Positions 41,331 through 50,404 of a stretch of 53,141 bases of DNA are shown here, one piece after another. Location of the stretch: positions 1 through 53,141 of the forward strand of contig JALEVV010000025.1 in NCBI GenBank assembly GCA_022788185.1, written 5' to 3'. Origin of the DNA: Spirochaetales bacterium. Lineage in GTDB: Bacteria; Spirochaetota; Spirochaetia; Sphaerochaetales; Sphaerochaetaceae. The notes beneath the pieces were generated by a model. It saw only the letters and a program-made list of their open reading frames with translations, was not told where the DNA came from and did not search any database. The translations under genes and the position numbers were made by a program. Within the stretch, counting starts at the first letter, position 1, and every line of letters begins with the position of its first letter.

Positions 41331-42266
41331 ATGTATGAAAATTGTCGTCTTTGTCCGAACCTGTGTGGTGTGGACAGAAGGGTCCGTACGGGAATCTGCG
41401 GCCAGAGGGACAGCGCGAGAATCGCCTGGGCAGGTCTTCACCGGGGTGAAGAGCCTCCTGTGACGGGAGCTCACGGCTCCGGCATGATCTTCTTCACCGG
41501 ATGTCCGCTGCACTGCCGATACTGCCAGAACCATCAGATATCGGGAGCCCATGGGAGCAATATGGGATTCACCGTATCCGATGAGGAGCTTGCAGAGCTC
41601 ATGCTTTCCCTGGAGCGGCAGCATGCGGCAAGCCTCAATCTCGTTACCGGAACCCACTTCATTCCATCGATAATAAACGCCCTTGAAATTGCGAAGAAGA
41701 AGGGCTTTTCCCTTCCGGTGGTATGGAACACATCAGGTTATGAAAGCATTGAGGGGCTTAAGCTGATAGATCCCTATGTGGATCTCTATCTTACAGACCT
41801 GAAGAGTCTTGATGAAAAGGTTTCCGAAGTATTCTGCGGAAGAAGCCGCTACAAGGATGCGATCATCCCGGTGATGGATTTCATAGTGAAGCACCATCCC
41901 GTCACCGACCTTGATCGTCTGAATGGCACGATAGTGAGACATCTGGTATTTCCGGGAACACTCGGTGCCACACTGGATGTGCTGAAGTACTACCGGGATC
42001 ACTATATGAAGCACTGCTTCCTTTCACTGATGGTTCAGTTCGTCCCGCCAAGGGAGAATGATGAGAAGTTTGCGCCCATGAGCGACATGGAATATGACAT
42101 TCTGATAAACGCCCTTGAGGAGCTGGGCATTGAGGACGGCTTCATTCAGGAACGGGGAGACGAAATCCTGTGGATTCCCGATTTCAGGAAGGACTGTCCG
42201 TTCCCCCGATCCTTTGCCGATGTGAATGAATACTTTCTTTCCCTTAAGCGGGAAAGAGGACTTTAA
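41331..42266 (+). CDS. Radical SAM protein of the PflA-like (PflX) type
   Basis: A 311-residue radical SAM enzyme. The N-terminus has a cysteine cluster (CRLCPNLCGVDRR, GICG), then the SAM iron-sulfur motif CPLHCRYCQN and NLVTGTHFIPSI. This order is that of PflX/YjjW-like proteins, relatives of pyruvate formate-lyase activase whose partner is often unknown. No glycyl-radical enzyme is in the window. GGGG stands 9 bases before the ATG. Its TAA shares bases with the stop of the convergent UMP kinase gene (TTAA). Confidence 0.88.
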   Translation: MYENCRLCPNLCGVDRRVRTGICGQRDSARIAWAGLHRGEEPPVTGAHGSGMIFFTGCPLHCRYCQNHQISGAHGSNMGFTVSDEELAELMLSLERQHAASLNLVTGTHFIPSIINALEIAKKKGFSLPVVWNTSGYESIEGLKLIDPYVDLYLTDLKSLDEKVSEVFCGRSRYKDAIIPVMDFIVKHHPVTDLDRLNGTIVRHLVFPGTLGATLDVLKYYRDHYMKHCFLSLMVQFVPPRENDEKFAPMSDMEYDILINALEELGIEDGFIQERGDEILWIPDFRKDCPFPRSFADVNEYFLSLKRERGL

Positions 42267-42946
42267 CCGATCGTCGTTCCGGTGTAGGCTTCGCCCTTAA
42301 GAATGCGGATCGTGTTTTCGGTGTTCCTGCCGTCGGCACAGACGACACGGATTCCTGCTTCCCTCGCCAGCCCCGATGCGATCGGGTCAAATGGGGTGTT
42401 CTTTCCCGGTACCCACTCGGTTCCGACCATTTTGATGAAATCATCCCAGGAGATGTCATCCAGCGGCTTTGCCTCAGGATTCTTCCTCGGGTCATCTGTG
42501 TATACCTTTGCGATGTTGGAAAGGTTGACTATGAGCTTTCCTCCGAATCTCTTTGCAAGATAGACGGCATCGGTGTCGGTGGAAAAACCGGGCTTCCACC
42601 CCGCGGCAACCAGGATCCTCCCGCTGAAAGCGATGTCTCCGGTTGGGTCTGTTACAAGATCATCGGGACAGACATCCGAAAAGACAGCCCTTACAAGAGC
42701 ACCGTTGAGATGGGTTGCCCTGATGCCGAGCATGTCCTGAGTATATGCATCCGCATCGCTCCTGATCTCCCTGAGCGCACCCTGATAAATCCTTGCAGGA
42801 GCACCGCCTCCGCAAACCAGGATGAGTTTTCTCTCTTCATCCTCACCAAGATATTCCATTACAGCCTTTCTGAAGTCGGAAAGGAACGCCGTATCAACTT
42901 TGTCGGGTGCGATGATTGAGCCCCCGAGGGACAGTACTGACAACAT
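42263..42946 (-). CDS. pyrH: UMP kinase, archaeal-type PyrH
   Basis: A 227-residue amino-acid-kinase-fold protein: SLGGSII, VCGGGAPAR, ATHLNGALVRA, WKPGFSTDTDAVYLA, NIAKVYTDDP, and a GTTIG end. The pattern follows archaeal UMP kinases (for example HPGHTTDAVA and GTTI ends in Pyrococcus) more than bacterial PyrH. It makes UDP from UMP. GGAGGA precedes the ATG. It is not in the usual tsf-pyrH-frr cluster, which fits a non-standard or second UMP kinase. A related aspartokinase-like kinase is less likely given the length. Confidence 0.82.
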   Translation of the reverse strand: MLSVLSLGGSIIAPDKVDTAFLSDFRKAVMEYLGEDEERKLILVCGGGAPARIYQGALREIRSDADAYTQDMLGIRATHLNGALVRAVFSDVCPDDLVTDPTGDIAFSGRILVAAGWKPGFSTDTDAVYLAKRFGGKLIVNLSNIAKVYTDDPRKNPEAKPLDDISWDDFIKMVGTEWVPGKNTPFDPIASGLAREAGIRVVCADGRNTENTIRILKGEAYTGTTIG

Positions 42947-43001
42947 ATGAATCCTCCGGCATTGATTTTATCATCATAGAGGGCACTTAATAAACCCTCA
43001 G

Positions 43002-43029
43002 TTTAACCTATTTCTTAAACCCTTATAAT
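43002..43029 (+). promoter_or_regulatory. Promoter upstream of ssb
   Basis: TTTAAC (43002-43007), 16-base spacer, TATAAT (43024-43029). This leaves a leader of about 60 bases to the ATG at 43096, which is preceded by CAGGAGG at 43083-43089. Confidence 0.55.
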
Positions 43030-43095
43030 ACAAAGGTTTGGGAGAAAACGACATTTTCCGTTTATTATTAATAGATGATAAACAGGAGGTAAATC

Positions 43096-43521
43096 ATGAA
43101 TCATTTCAACTGTGTCCTTATGGAAGGCAACGTCTGCACAGAGCCCAAGGCAGTTCTTACAAGTCAGAAGACGGGAGCGGAGCTCGTAAGCTTCCGTCTG
43201 GCATCCAACCGGTACTACACATCCCGGGACGGACAGAAGGTACAGGAGGCCCTCTTCATCGGCGTCGAGGCGTGGGGTGAGCTGGGACGGCGTGTTACCG
43301 ACTGCGTCCTGAAGGGAATGCCCGTCAGGGTAGTTGGAAGACTCAGGATGAGCGAGTGGACCGATAAGGAGGGAGTCTCCAGGGACCGTCTCCAGATCGT
43401 AGCCGAGCACATCGAATTCAGAAGACCCGCAAAGAAAGGAGGCGGTGCTGATGAGGAAGTGACACTCAACATCGAAAAGGATGAGAGTGTCGGCGAAAGC
43501 TGTGTCATCTACGAATACTGA
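43096..43521 (+). CDS. ssb: Single-stranded DNA-binding protein
   Basis: A 141-residue OB-fold SSB: NCVLMEGNVCTEPKAV, FRLASNRYY, FIGVEAWGELGRRV, RVVGRLRMSEW. The C-terminus is acidic (EEVTLNIEKDESVGE) but ends SCVIYEY rather than the usual DDDIPF tail that recruits partners. It may therefore be a second, specialised SSB. CAGGAGG lies 6 bases before the ATG. Confidence 0.9.
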   Translation: MNHFNCVLMEGNVCTEPKAVLTSQKTGAELVSFRLASNRYYTSRDGQKVQEALFIGVEAWGELGRRVTDCVLKGMPVRVVGRLRMSEWTDKEGVSRDRLQIVAEHIEFRRPAKKGGGADEEVTLNIEKDESVGESCVIYEY

Positions 43522-43541
43522 CGCGCATTCCTGGAAAAAGT

Positions 43542-43573
43542 GACCTGCTTTGTCCGTTATGGGAAGGCAGGTC
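43542..43573 (+). terminator. Hairpin downstream of ssb
   Basis: GACCTGC (43542-43548) and GCAGGTC (43567-43573), with partial inner pairing, lie 20 bases past the ssb stop. TATTACA follows, a weak U-tract. Confidence 0.45.
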
Positions 43574-43633
43574 TATTACATCAATTGGGAATAGTGGAAA
43601 TAAGGAAATGATGATACCGAAAACGGAATGGAG

Positions 43634-44593
43634 CTATGGAGTATAGATTACTTCAGTGTTGCTCTCCCCGAAGGAAATGCCCCTGGTGGCGCACACGTAG
43701 AAATCTTCCGCCCGGTTGGTGTCATCACTACCGTTGAACCTGTTCACGGTGCGCGTGCTTGTCGTCATTTTTGAATTCACTGCGCCTCCGAGCCAGTCGA
43801 AGGAGGCTGTGAGTGTTTTGTACGATTTTTCCACTGAGGAAGATCCGAAGCCGGAGTACGTTGTCGATTCACCGTCCGTGTAAACGACCGCATCGATCAC
43901 TTCCCCGTCACCTGCCTTCGTGTCATAGAGAACAAGAGCACCGTTGTTTGTACCAAGTCCCTTGGAGGCGCCGGCCGCCACGTTATACACCGTTCTTCCG
44001 CTTCTGTTGGTATATGAGGGTTTATCTGGTGTGGTGTTCCACCAGATTACTATGTAATCACCTCGGTTAAGCTCCAGATGAGGGAGGATGAAGCCGTGGT
44101 TCTCATTTCCCTTTGTTCCGTCAGAAAAGTAAACACCCTCCGTGCTTCCGTCCGAGTAAGCCTGTATCTCAATTCTGTCCGGCTGGGTATCAGTGCCCTT
44201 GGATGAGAACTCTGTTATCTTCAGCACGGGAATCCTGGTGTTCTTTCCTGAGATGTCAAGGAGAAGGGATGTGGTGTTCCCGGCCAGATCTGAGACGACG
44301 AGGTAAAGCTCCCTTGCACTTCCGACCGGAAGTGAGGAGGTGAAGGTCAGCTTCACCAAATCAGGCATCGTCATCGTTACTGATGGTGCTTCACCTTCCG
44401 ATATTGCCTTTCTTACCCTGATTTCCTCTGAAAAGAGGAGGGTGACTGTATGAAGGTCGGTGCACTTCATGGTGACAAGGTAGGGGAGTGTCCTGTCCCT
44501 GGATGAAAAAAGGTTGAAAACATTCAGGGGCTCTTCACTTTGGCAGGCAATAAGTGATAAAAACGTAACGACGGAAAGTAATAATTTCTTCAT
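43634..44593 (-). CDS. Lipoprotein with lamin-tail-like domain
   Basis: A 319-residue protein with lipobox LSLIAC (Cys17). Residues 20-125 are Ig/CBM-like beta strands (VTLLFSEEIRV, ELYLVVSDLAGNTTSLLLD). About 130-315 resemble a lamin tail domain (LKITEFSSKGTDTQPDRIEIQA, GFILPHLELNRGDYIVIW, GALVLYDTKAG). In bacteria such domains occur in exported nucleases and surface proteins. No catalytic domain is seen here. The upstream sequence is AT-rich (TTTATTATTAAT) with no clear Shine-Dalgarno. Confidence 0.7.
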   Translation of the reverse strand: MKKLLLSVVTFLSLIACQSEEPLNVFNLFSSRDRTLPYLVTMKCTDLHTVTLLFSEEIRVRKAISEGEAPSVTMTMPDLVKLTFTSSLPVGSARELYLVVSDLAGNTTSLLLDISGKNTRIPVLKITEFSSKGTDTQPDRIEIQAYSDGSTEGVYFSDGTKGNENHGFILPHLELNRGDYIVIWWNTTPDKPSYTNRSGRTVYNVAAGASKGLGTNNGALVLYDTKAGDGEVIDAVVYTDGESTTYSGFGSSSVEKSYKTLTASFDWLGGAVNSKMTTSTRTVNRFNGSDDTNRAEDFYVCATRGISFGESNTEVIYTP

Positions 44594-44635
44594 ATTAATA
44601 ATAAACTCAAATCGTTCTTTTTCACTGGAGATGAT

Positions 44636-46009
44636 ATGGCTAAGCTTTGGCAGAAAAACTATTCAATAGACCTTCTCATGCAGCACTTCACCGTGCGCAA
44701 TGACTATATCCTTGATCAGGAGCTGCTGCTCTCTGACTGCACCGCCTCGATCGCGCATGCCCGCATGCTCGAGTCCATCGGCGTGCTCACTTCAGATGAG
44801 CTTCAGAAGCTCACTGAGGGCCTCAGAAAGATAATTGAGGCAAAGCTCACCACCGGATTTGAGATCAGGGAGGAGGATGAGGACTGCCATACCGCCATCG
44901 AGGGTTATCTCAGCAGTGTTTACGGTCAGACCGGAAAAAGAATTCACACCGGAAGGAGCAGGAATGACCAGGTTCAGACCGCGCTGAGACTGTATATGAG
45001 GGAAGCATCCGTCAGGATCGCCATGGAAACGCTTTCCTTTGCCAGGGAGCTTCTGGCCTTCAGCGGTAAGTACAGAAACGTACCCATGCCGGGAAGGACC
45101 CACATGCAGCTGGCCATGCCTTCCTCAGTAGGTCTCTGGGCCGCATCGTTTGCCGAGGAACTCATAGATGAGGTTAAGGACCTCATCGGAGTAAGCACTC
45201 TGCTTGACCAGTGTCCGCTCGGAAGTGCCGCTTCCTACGGAACACCGCTTCCCCTGAACAGGGAGATGACGGCTTCCCTGATGGGCTTTGAGAAGGTCCA
45301 GAACAACGTGCTCTATGCCAACAATTCCAGGGGTAAGTTCGAGGCAATGCTGCTGGACAGCCTTTCCTACATTGCCCTGACGATAACGAAGCTCAGTCAG
45401 GACCTCATCCTCTTCACGCTTCCCGAGTTCGGTTACTTCTCCCTTCCGAAGGAGCTTACCACCGGAAGCTCCATCATGCCGCAGAAGAAGAATCCTGACG
45501 GTCTGGAGCTGGCACGCAGCCGCTCAGCGCTCATCACTTCTGCATCCGAACGGGTGAAGGATACGATCAGGAGCCTTCCCAGCGGATACAACAGGGACTT
45601 TCAGGATACCAAGGAGCCAATGCTTGATGGTGTCAGGGCGGCCTTTGACCTCGTGGCCATCATGGCCCGCATGGTGGGCGGTCTTGAAGTCCATGAGGAT
45701 GCACTTCTTGCCGCATGCAGAAGCGAGCTCTATGCCACTGACAAGGTATTTGCCATGGTTAAGGAGGGCAAGAGCTTCCGTGACAGCTACAGGGAGGTAG
45801 GACTTGACCTGGAGAGCGTAAGCAGGATCGATCCCTATGAGGCGCTTTTATCCCGCACAAGCACCGGATGCAGCAATAATCTCGGACTTGAGAAGGCAGA
45901 AAAGGAAGCAGACAGCCTTGCAGCTGCCTGCTCTGAAAAGATGGAACGCTTCCAGGGGGCCTATGAGGACCTGACCGGAAGGGAGGGCTTCAGCGTCCTC
46001 ACGTGGTAG
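44636..46009 (+). CDS. argH: Argininosuccinate lyase
   Basis: A 457-residue fumarase/aspartase-superfamily enzyme with the signature SSIMPQKKNPD, the HTGRSRNDQVQT loop and DCHTAIEGYL. It splits argininosuccinate to arginine and fumarate, the last step of arginine synthesis. GGAGATGAT precedes the ATG. No other arg genes are adjacent. Its 3' end overlaps the convergent Na/Pi symporter gene by 11 bases. Confidence 0.96.
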   Translation: MAKLWQKNYSIDLLMQHFTVRNDYILDQELLLSDCTASIAHARMLESIGVLTSDELQKLTEGLRKIIEAKLTTGFEIREEDEDCHTAIEGYLSSVYGQTGKRIHTGRSRNDQVQTALRLYMREASVRIAMETLSFARELLAFSGKYRNVPMPGRTHMQLAMPSSVGLWAASFAEELIDEVKDLIGVSTLLDQCPLGSAASYGTPLPLNREMTASLMGFEKVQNNVLYANNSRGKFEAMLLDSLSYIALTITKLSQDLILFTLPEFGYFSLPKELTTGSSIMPQKKNPDGLELARSRSALITSASERVKDTIRSLPSGYNRDFQDTKEPMLDGVRAAFDLVAIMARMVGGLEVHEDALLAACRSELYATDKVFAMVKEGKSFRDSYREVGLDLESVSRIDPYEALLSRTSTGCSNNLGLEKAEKEADSLAAACSEKMERFQGAYEDLTGREGFSVLTW

Positions 46010-47729
46010 TTGGGGCAACTCTTTCCAGGACGGGAGTGTGACGCTTATCGTTCTGGAATGCTTCGGCAATGTTGATGAGATAGTCACCGATGTGCTCGAG
46101 GTTTCGTTCGACTTCGAGCATGATGAGTTCGGTCTGAATGTCCGAGCTTCCTTCACCGAGTCTCTTATGCACTCTTTCCGAGAGCACCCTATGCTGCTGG
46201 TTGATGCTGCGTTCGTAGGCATTTGCCTTTTCCAGATCATCCCTGGTAAGGCCTCTGTCGGTCCTTGCCGAGATGAATGACAGGAACTGTCCGACCATGT
46301 CGACGAGACTCTTCATCTCAAGCTCCTCATCGGGAGTATAGGTAAGATGCTGTTCTATTCTCTGTTCAGTGAGCTTTATCAGGTTGAAGATGCTGTCCGT
46401 AACCGATTCAAGTTCATCTATGACACGCAGGAATGTTGAAACCTGGGAGGCATTGGAGGCGTTTGGACTTTCCTTCTGGATCTTCACGCACACTTCCATG
46501 AGCTGTTCCTGCATCTGGTCCGCATAATCCTCACTCTTTTTCATTTCACTTACAATCTGCTTGATGTCGATGTTGTTCCTGGCAAAGGCATTGGTGTAAG
46601 ACCCATACATCTCCTCTGCAAGGGATGCCATCTTTGTGATCTCACCCTTGACGGTAACAAGGTAGAGCTCGGGAGTTTCCATGATGGGACCTGAGATGTA
46701 GGAGAAGTGGTAGTCGTCCTTGTTGTAGACCTTTTTGTCCCTGACAAGCTTCGTGATGAGATGGGCATACTTTCCGATGAACGGAAAGAAGATGAGCGTG
46801 TTCACTGAATTGAAGAGGGTATGGAACATTGCCAGGAAGGCGGGGAGGGTTTCCCTGAGTGCTTCTCCGCTCATGGTGAAGATGTCACCCGGCGTGATCG
46901 CATTGACAACTACTATCATCGGCTTGAAGAGGATCATGGCAATTACTGAGCCGATACAGTTGAAGAGGATGTGGGCGAGTGCGGCCCTTCTTGCACTGGT
47001 CGATGCACCGACTGAGGCCAGATAGGCGGTTACTGTGGTACCGATGTTCTGTCCGAGACAGAGGGCGCATGCCGTGTAGAGTCCGATCCAGCCCTGATAT
47101 GCCATTGTTATCGTTATGGCCATGGTGGCTGATGAGGACTGGACGATTATCGTCAGGATAGTGCCTATCAGGACGCAGAGCAGCATAGAGAGTACCGAAC
47201 CGTCCTCGAAGCGGGAAAGGAAACTCAGGATTTCCGGGTTCTTGGAGATATCCGGCATCGAGTCCTGCAGAAATTCAAGTCCAAGGAAGAGAATACCGAA
47301 GCCCAGGAATATTTCCGATACCTCGATAAGACGCGACTTGTCGGAGAACATCAGCGGAAGGGCAACTGCCACGGCAACGAGCGACAGGACGGTGATGTCC
47401 ATTTTGAAGCCGAGCAGGGCAACGATCCAGCCTGTAACGGTAGTTCCTATGTTGGCACCGAGGATCACCCCGATGGCCTGCGTCAGGTTCATCAGCGAGG
47501 CGTTGACGAACGAGACGACCATGACGGTCGCCGCCGAGGATGACTGGATTATCATCGTCACGATTATGCCTGTAAGCACAGCCATAAGCCTGTTGCCGGT
47601 CATGAGATGGAGGATACTCTTCATCTTTGATCCGGCACATTTCTGCAGACCGTCGGACAGGAGCTTCATTCCGTAGAGGAAGAGACCCAGTGAGCCTGCT
47701 ATTTTCAAGATCATGAGGATTAGGTCCAT
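45999..47729 (-). CDS. Na+/phosphate symporter with PhoU-like domain
   Basis: A 576-residue NptA/PNaS-family protein. Two inverted repeats carry the QSSSA motifs (MIIQSSSAATVMV and IIVQSSSATMAI), with GANIGTTVT and GQNIGTTVT. About nine helices fill residues 1-330, then a cytoplasmic helical PhoU-type domain (residues 350-570). It imports phosphate with sodium; the PhoU domain probably regulates it. The ATG lacks a strong Shine-Dalgarno (AGG 4 bases ahead). Confidence 0.92.
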   Translation of the reverse strand: MDLILMILKIAGSLGLFLYGMKLLSDGLQKCAGSKMKSILHLMTGNRLMAVLTGIIVTMIIQSSSAATVMVVSFVNASLMNLTQAIGVILGANIGTTVTGWIVALLGFKMDITVLSLVAVAVALPLMFSDKSRLIEVSEIFLGFGILFLGLEFLQDSMPDISKNPEILSFLSRFEDGSVLSMLLCVLIGTILTIIVQSSSATMAITITMAYQGWIGLYTACALCLGQNIGTTVTAYLASVGASTSARRAALAHILFNCIGSVIAMILFKPMIVVVNAITPGDIFTMSGEALRETLPAFLAMFHTLFNSVNTLIFFPFIGKYAHLITKLVRDKKVYNKDDYHFSYISGPIMETPELYLVTVKGEITKMASLAEEMYGSYTNAFARNNIDIKQIVSEMKKSEDYADQMQEQLMEVCVKIQKESPNASNASQVSTFLRVIDELESVTDSIFNLIKLTEQRIEQHLTYTPDEELEMKSLVDMVGQFLSFISARTDRGLTRDDLEKANAYERSINQQHRVLSERVHKRLGEGSSDIQTELIMLEVERNLEHIGDYLINIAEAFQNDKRHTPVLERVAPTTT

Positions 47730-47843
47730 AACCTAAAACCTATCAGATAATCGGATGAGGTTGTAACGGTGAATTGTAAAATCTGTGTAAAACATGCTTG
47801 AGACCGGCTTGAATCTTTGTAACCGACAAGGGGGTAAATCCGA

Positions 47844-47872
47844 TTGAACTTTTATTTCTCTTTAATTACAGT
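47844..47872 (+). promoter_or_regulatory. Promoter of the PRPP synthetase gene (leaderless)
   Basis: TTGAAC (47844-47849), 17-base spacer, TACAGT (47867-47872), then seven bases to the ATG at 47880 and no Shine-Dalgarno. This predicts transcription start at or beside the start codon. Confidence 0.7.
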
Positions 47873-47879
47873 ATAGGCC

Positions 47880-49166
47880 ATGAGTATCATTAAGCCACAC
47901 AAACTTGGAGTAATTGCGGGTCCCGGCACGGAGTATTTTGCGGGCAAGGTGGTGAAACACCTCAGAAGACTTTACATAGACCGTTACGAGAAGGTATCAA
48001 AGGCTCTCAGCAAGCGTCATGACATAAGTGAGGAACAGCTTCTTAAGACTGTCACGCTCATGGATGACCTTGACAGCAAGAAGATTCCCACGGGAAAGCT
48101 TCCTTCCTCGTTCTACTGTCCTGATTTCACGATAAACGTGAAGTATACCAGGTTCGCCAACGGGGAGGAGAAGGCGGAGCTTATCGACCCGGTAAGGGGA
48201 CTGAACGTCTACATCATCTATGATGTGTCCAATCCCGCTCCGATCAGGGTGGCCGGTCTTGAGGATCCCCAGCCGCTGAGCGTGAATGACCACCTGATGT
48301 TCCTCTTCACGACAGTCGATGCCGTACGTCTGGCAGGCGCCGCTTCAATCACGCTGGTGCTCCCCACATATCCCTATGCAAGACAGCACAAGAAGGCAGG
48401 CCGTGAGGCACTCACCGCATCGCTCTTCGCCCGCTTCTGCGAGCAGCTCGGTGTTTCCAGGATAATCACCCTCGACATCCACTCCCGTGAGATCGAGAAT
48501 GCCTTCAGGACATGCCACCTGGAAAACCTCCATGGCTCATACCAGACACTCATAGCCCTGAGAAAGGTCATCGACCTTGCCGATCCCGACCTCGTCGTGG
48601 TTTCCCCCGACACCGGTGCGGTCTCAAGAAACAAGTTCTATGCACAGGGCCTTCACAGACCTCTTGCCATGCTCTACAAGGAGCGTGACTACTCAATCGT
48701 CAGCAAGGACGCAAAGAATACGAACATCAAGAGCATCAACCTCCTCGGTGATGTCAGGGGTAAGACAGTGCTTATGGCAGATGATATGATTGCCACAGGC
48801 GGTACCATGATCATCGCGATGAGGGAGCTGATGAAGCTCGGTGCCAAGAAGATAATCTGTATGGTCTCACTCCCGTTCTTCAACGGAAATGCCATCGAGA
48901 ACTTCGATGCCGCATACCGCGAGGGTGTGTTCTACAGGATAATCGGAACCAATGCGGTCTACCAGGGAAAGGACCTTCTGGAGAAAGAGTGGTTCGTCCA
49001 GGCCGACGTGACTGAGCTCTTCGCCCGCGTAATTTCACGCCTCCACCACGGAAGAGCCATTTCACCGCTGCTCGATAACAGACGCTTCATCCAGAAGCTT
49101 ATTGATCAGTCCCAGGCCACACCGGGCATCAAGGGTGACGACGATGTCGTCGGCCTTCCCGACTGA
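47880..49166 (+). CDS. prs: Ribose-phosphate pyrophosphokinase with a long N-terminal insertion
   Basis: A 428-residue PRPP synthetase; the usual length is about 315. The ATP flexible loop region is PTYPYARQHKK and the PRPP loop VLMADDMIATGGTM; TLDIHSREIENAF is the family helix. About 55 extra residues (roughly 28-85) lie between the first helix and the strand TRFANGEEKAEL, and the C-terminus is extended by about 30. It makes PRPP from ribose-5-phosphate for nucleotide and amino-acid synthesis. The gene looks leaderless. The aminotransferase gene follows after 22 bases. Confidence 0.9.
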   Translation: MSIIKPHKLGVIAGPGTEYFAGKVVKHLRRLYIDRYEKVSKALSKRHDISEEQLLKTVTLMDDLDSKKIPTGKLPSSFYCPDFTINVKYTRFANGEEKAELIDPVRGLNVYIIYDVSNPAPIRVAGLEDPQPLSVNDHLMFLFTTVDAVRLAGAASITLVLPTYPYARQHKKAGREALTASLFARFCEQLGVSRIITLDIHSREIENAFRTCHLENLHGSYQTLIALRKVIDLADPDLVVVSPDTGAVSRNKFYAQGLHRPLAMLYKERDYSIVSKDAKNTNIKSINLLGDVRGKTVLMADDMIATGGTMIIAMRELMKLGAKKIICMVSLPFFNGNAIENFDAAYREGVFYRIIGTNAVYQGKDLLEKEWFVQADVTELFARVISRLHHGRAISPLLDNRRFIQKLIDQSQATPGIKGDDDVVGLPD

Positions 49167-49188
49167 GACACATAAGGAATAAAGACTC

Positions 49189-50394
49189 ATGCAGATGTCA
49201 AAGCGTATCTCATCCTTCCAGTGCTCTCCGATCAGGAGACTGGTACCTTACTCCAGGGAGGCTGAGAAAAAAGGAATACATGTAATCCATCTCAATATCG
49301 GTCAGCCCGATATCAAGACTCCGAGGGAAGCACTCGATGCGATCAACTCCTACAGTGAGGACGTCATCGCATACGGTGTTTCCGAGGGTGAGTATGAGCT
49401 CAGGCAGGCTCTCTGCACCTACTATGAGAAGTACGGTGTCAGCGTTACTCCTGACAACATCATGATCACGACGGGAGGCTCCGAAGCGCTGCAGTTTGCC
49501 TTCATGACCCTCTGTGATCCCTATGATGAGATCATCATTCCCGAGCCCTTCTATACCAACGTCTCGACCTTTGCAAACATCGCCATGGTCAACCTCGTTC
49601 CGGTTACGAGCCAGGTCGATGATGCCTTCGTGCTTCCCTCAATAGATGAGTTTGAGGCCAAGATCAGCAAGAAGACCATGGCCATCCTGCTCTGTTCACC
49701 AAACAACCCGACGGGTCACGTCTATACCAGGAATGAACTTACACATCTGCTGGAGCTTTGCAGGAAGCATGACATCTTCCTCATCGTCGATGAGGTTTAC
49801 AGGGAATTCTGTTACGATGGTGAATCTTTCACCAGTATCCTTACCTTCCCCGAGTACAGGGACAGGATCATATGCATCGACTCCTTCTCAAAGCGGTTCT
49901 CGATGTGCGGAAGCCGCATCGGTGCCATCGTATGCTACAACAAGGATGTGCTTGACAGTGCGATGAAGCTGGCTCAGGCCCGCCTCTGTCCCCCTGCAGT
50001 GGAGCAGGTAGCCGCAGCTGCGGCACTTACCGCTCCCCAGAGCTACATCGATGATGTGGTGAAGGAGTATGAGAGGAGAAGAAACACTCTGGTCAGTGCG
50101 ATCCAGGAGATTCCTGGATGCAAGCTCTCCCGCCCGAGGGGAGCCTTCTACTTCGTCGTTGACTTCCCTGTAGATGATGCCGAGCGCTTTGCGATCTTCA
50201 TGCTCAGGGACTTCAGCTGGAACGGCAACACAGTCATGTTCGCCCCTGCGGAGGACTTCTACGTTTCCAAGAACCTCGGAAAGACACAGGCAAGAATTGC
50301 CTATGTGCTCAATGAGGATGAACTGAAACTGGCAGGAAAGTGTCTTGCCGAAGGTCTCAGGGCATACAGAAAACAGGTAATGGGACTCAGATAA
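49189..50394 (+). CDS. Class I/II aminotransferase (AspB-like)
   Basis: A 401-residue fold-type-I PLP enzyme: GGSEALQFAF (PLP ring), SPNNPTGHVY (Asn), DEVYREFCYDG, and the PLP lysine in SFSKRFSMCGSRIG. Subgroup I-gamma enzymes include aspartate and LL-diaminopimelate aminotransferases. The substrate is not resolved. AAGGA precedes the first ATG by 11 bases and the second (49195) by 17, so 49189 is kept. It is followed 10 bases later by the acidic repeat protein gene. Confidence 0.9.
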   Translation: MQMSKRISSFQCSPIRRLVPYSREAEKKGIHVIHLNIGQPDIKTPREALDAINSYSEDVIAYGVSEGEYELRQALCTYYEKYGVSVTPDNIMITTGGSEALQFAFMTLCDPYDEIIIPEPFYTNVSTFANIAMVNLVPVTSQVDDAFVLPSIDEFEAKISKKTMAILLCSPNNPTGHVYTRNELTHLLELCRKHDIFLIVDEVYREFCYDGESFTSILTFPEYRDRIICIDSFSKRFSMCGSRIGAIVCYNKDVLDSAMKLAQARLCPPAVEQVAAAAALTAPQSYIDDVVKEYERRRNTLVSAIQEIPGCKLSRPRGAFYFVVDFPVDDAERFAIFMLRDFSWNGNTVMFAPAEDFYVSKNLGKTQARIAYVLNEDELKLAGKCLAEGLRAYRKQVMGLR

Positions 50395-50404
50395 GGGGTA
50401 TATG

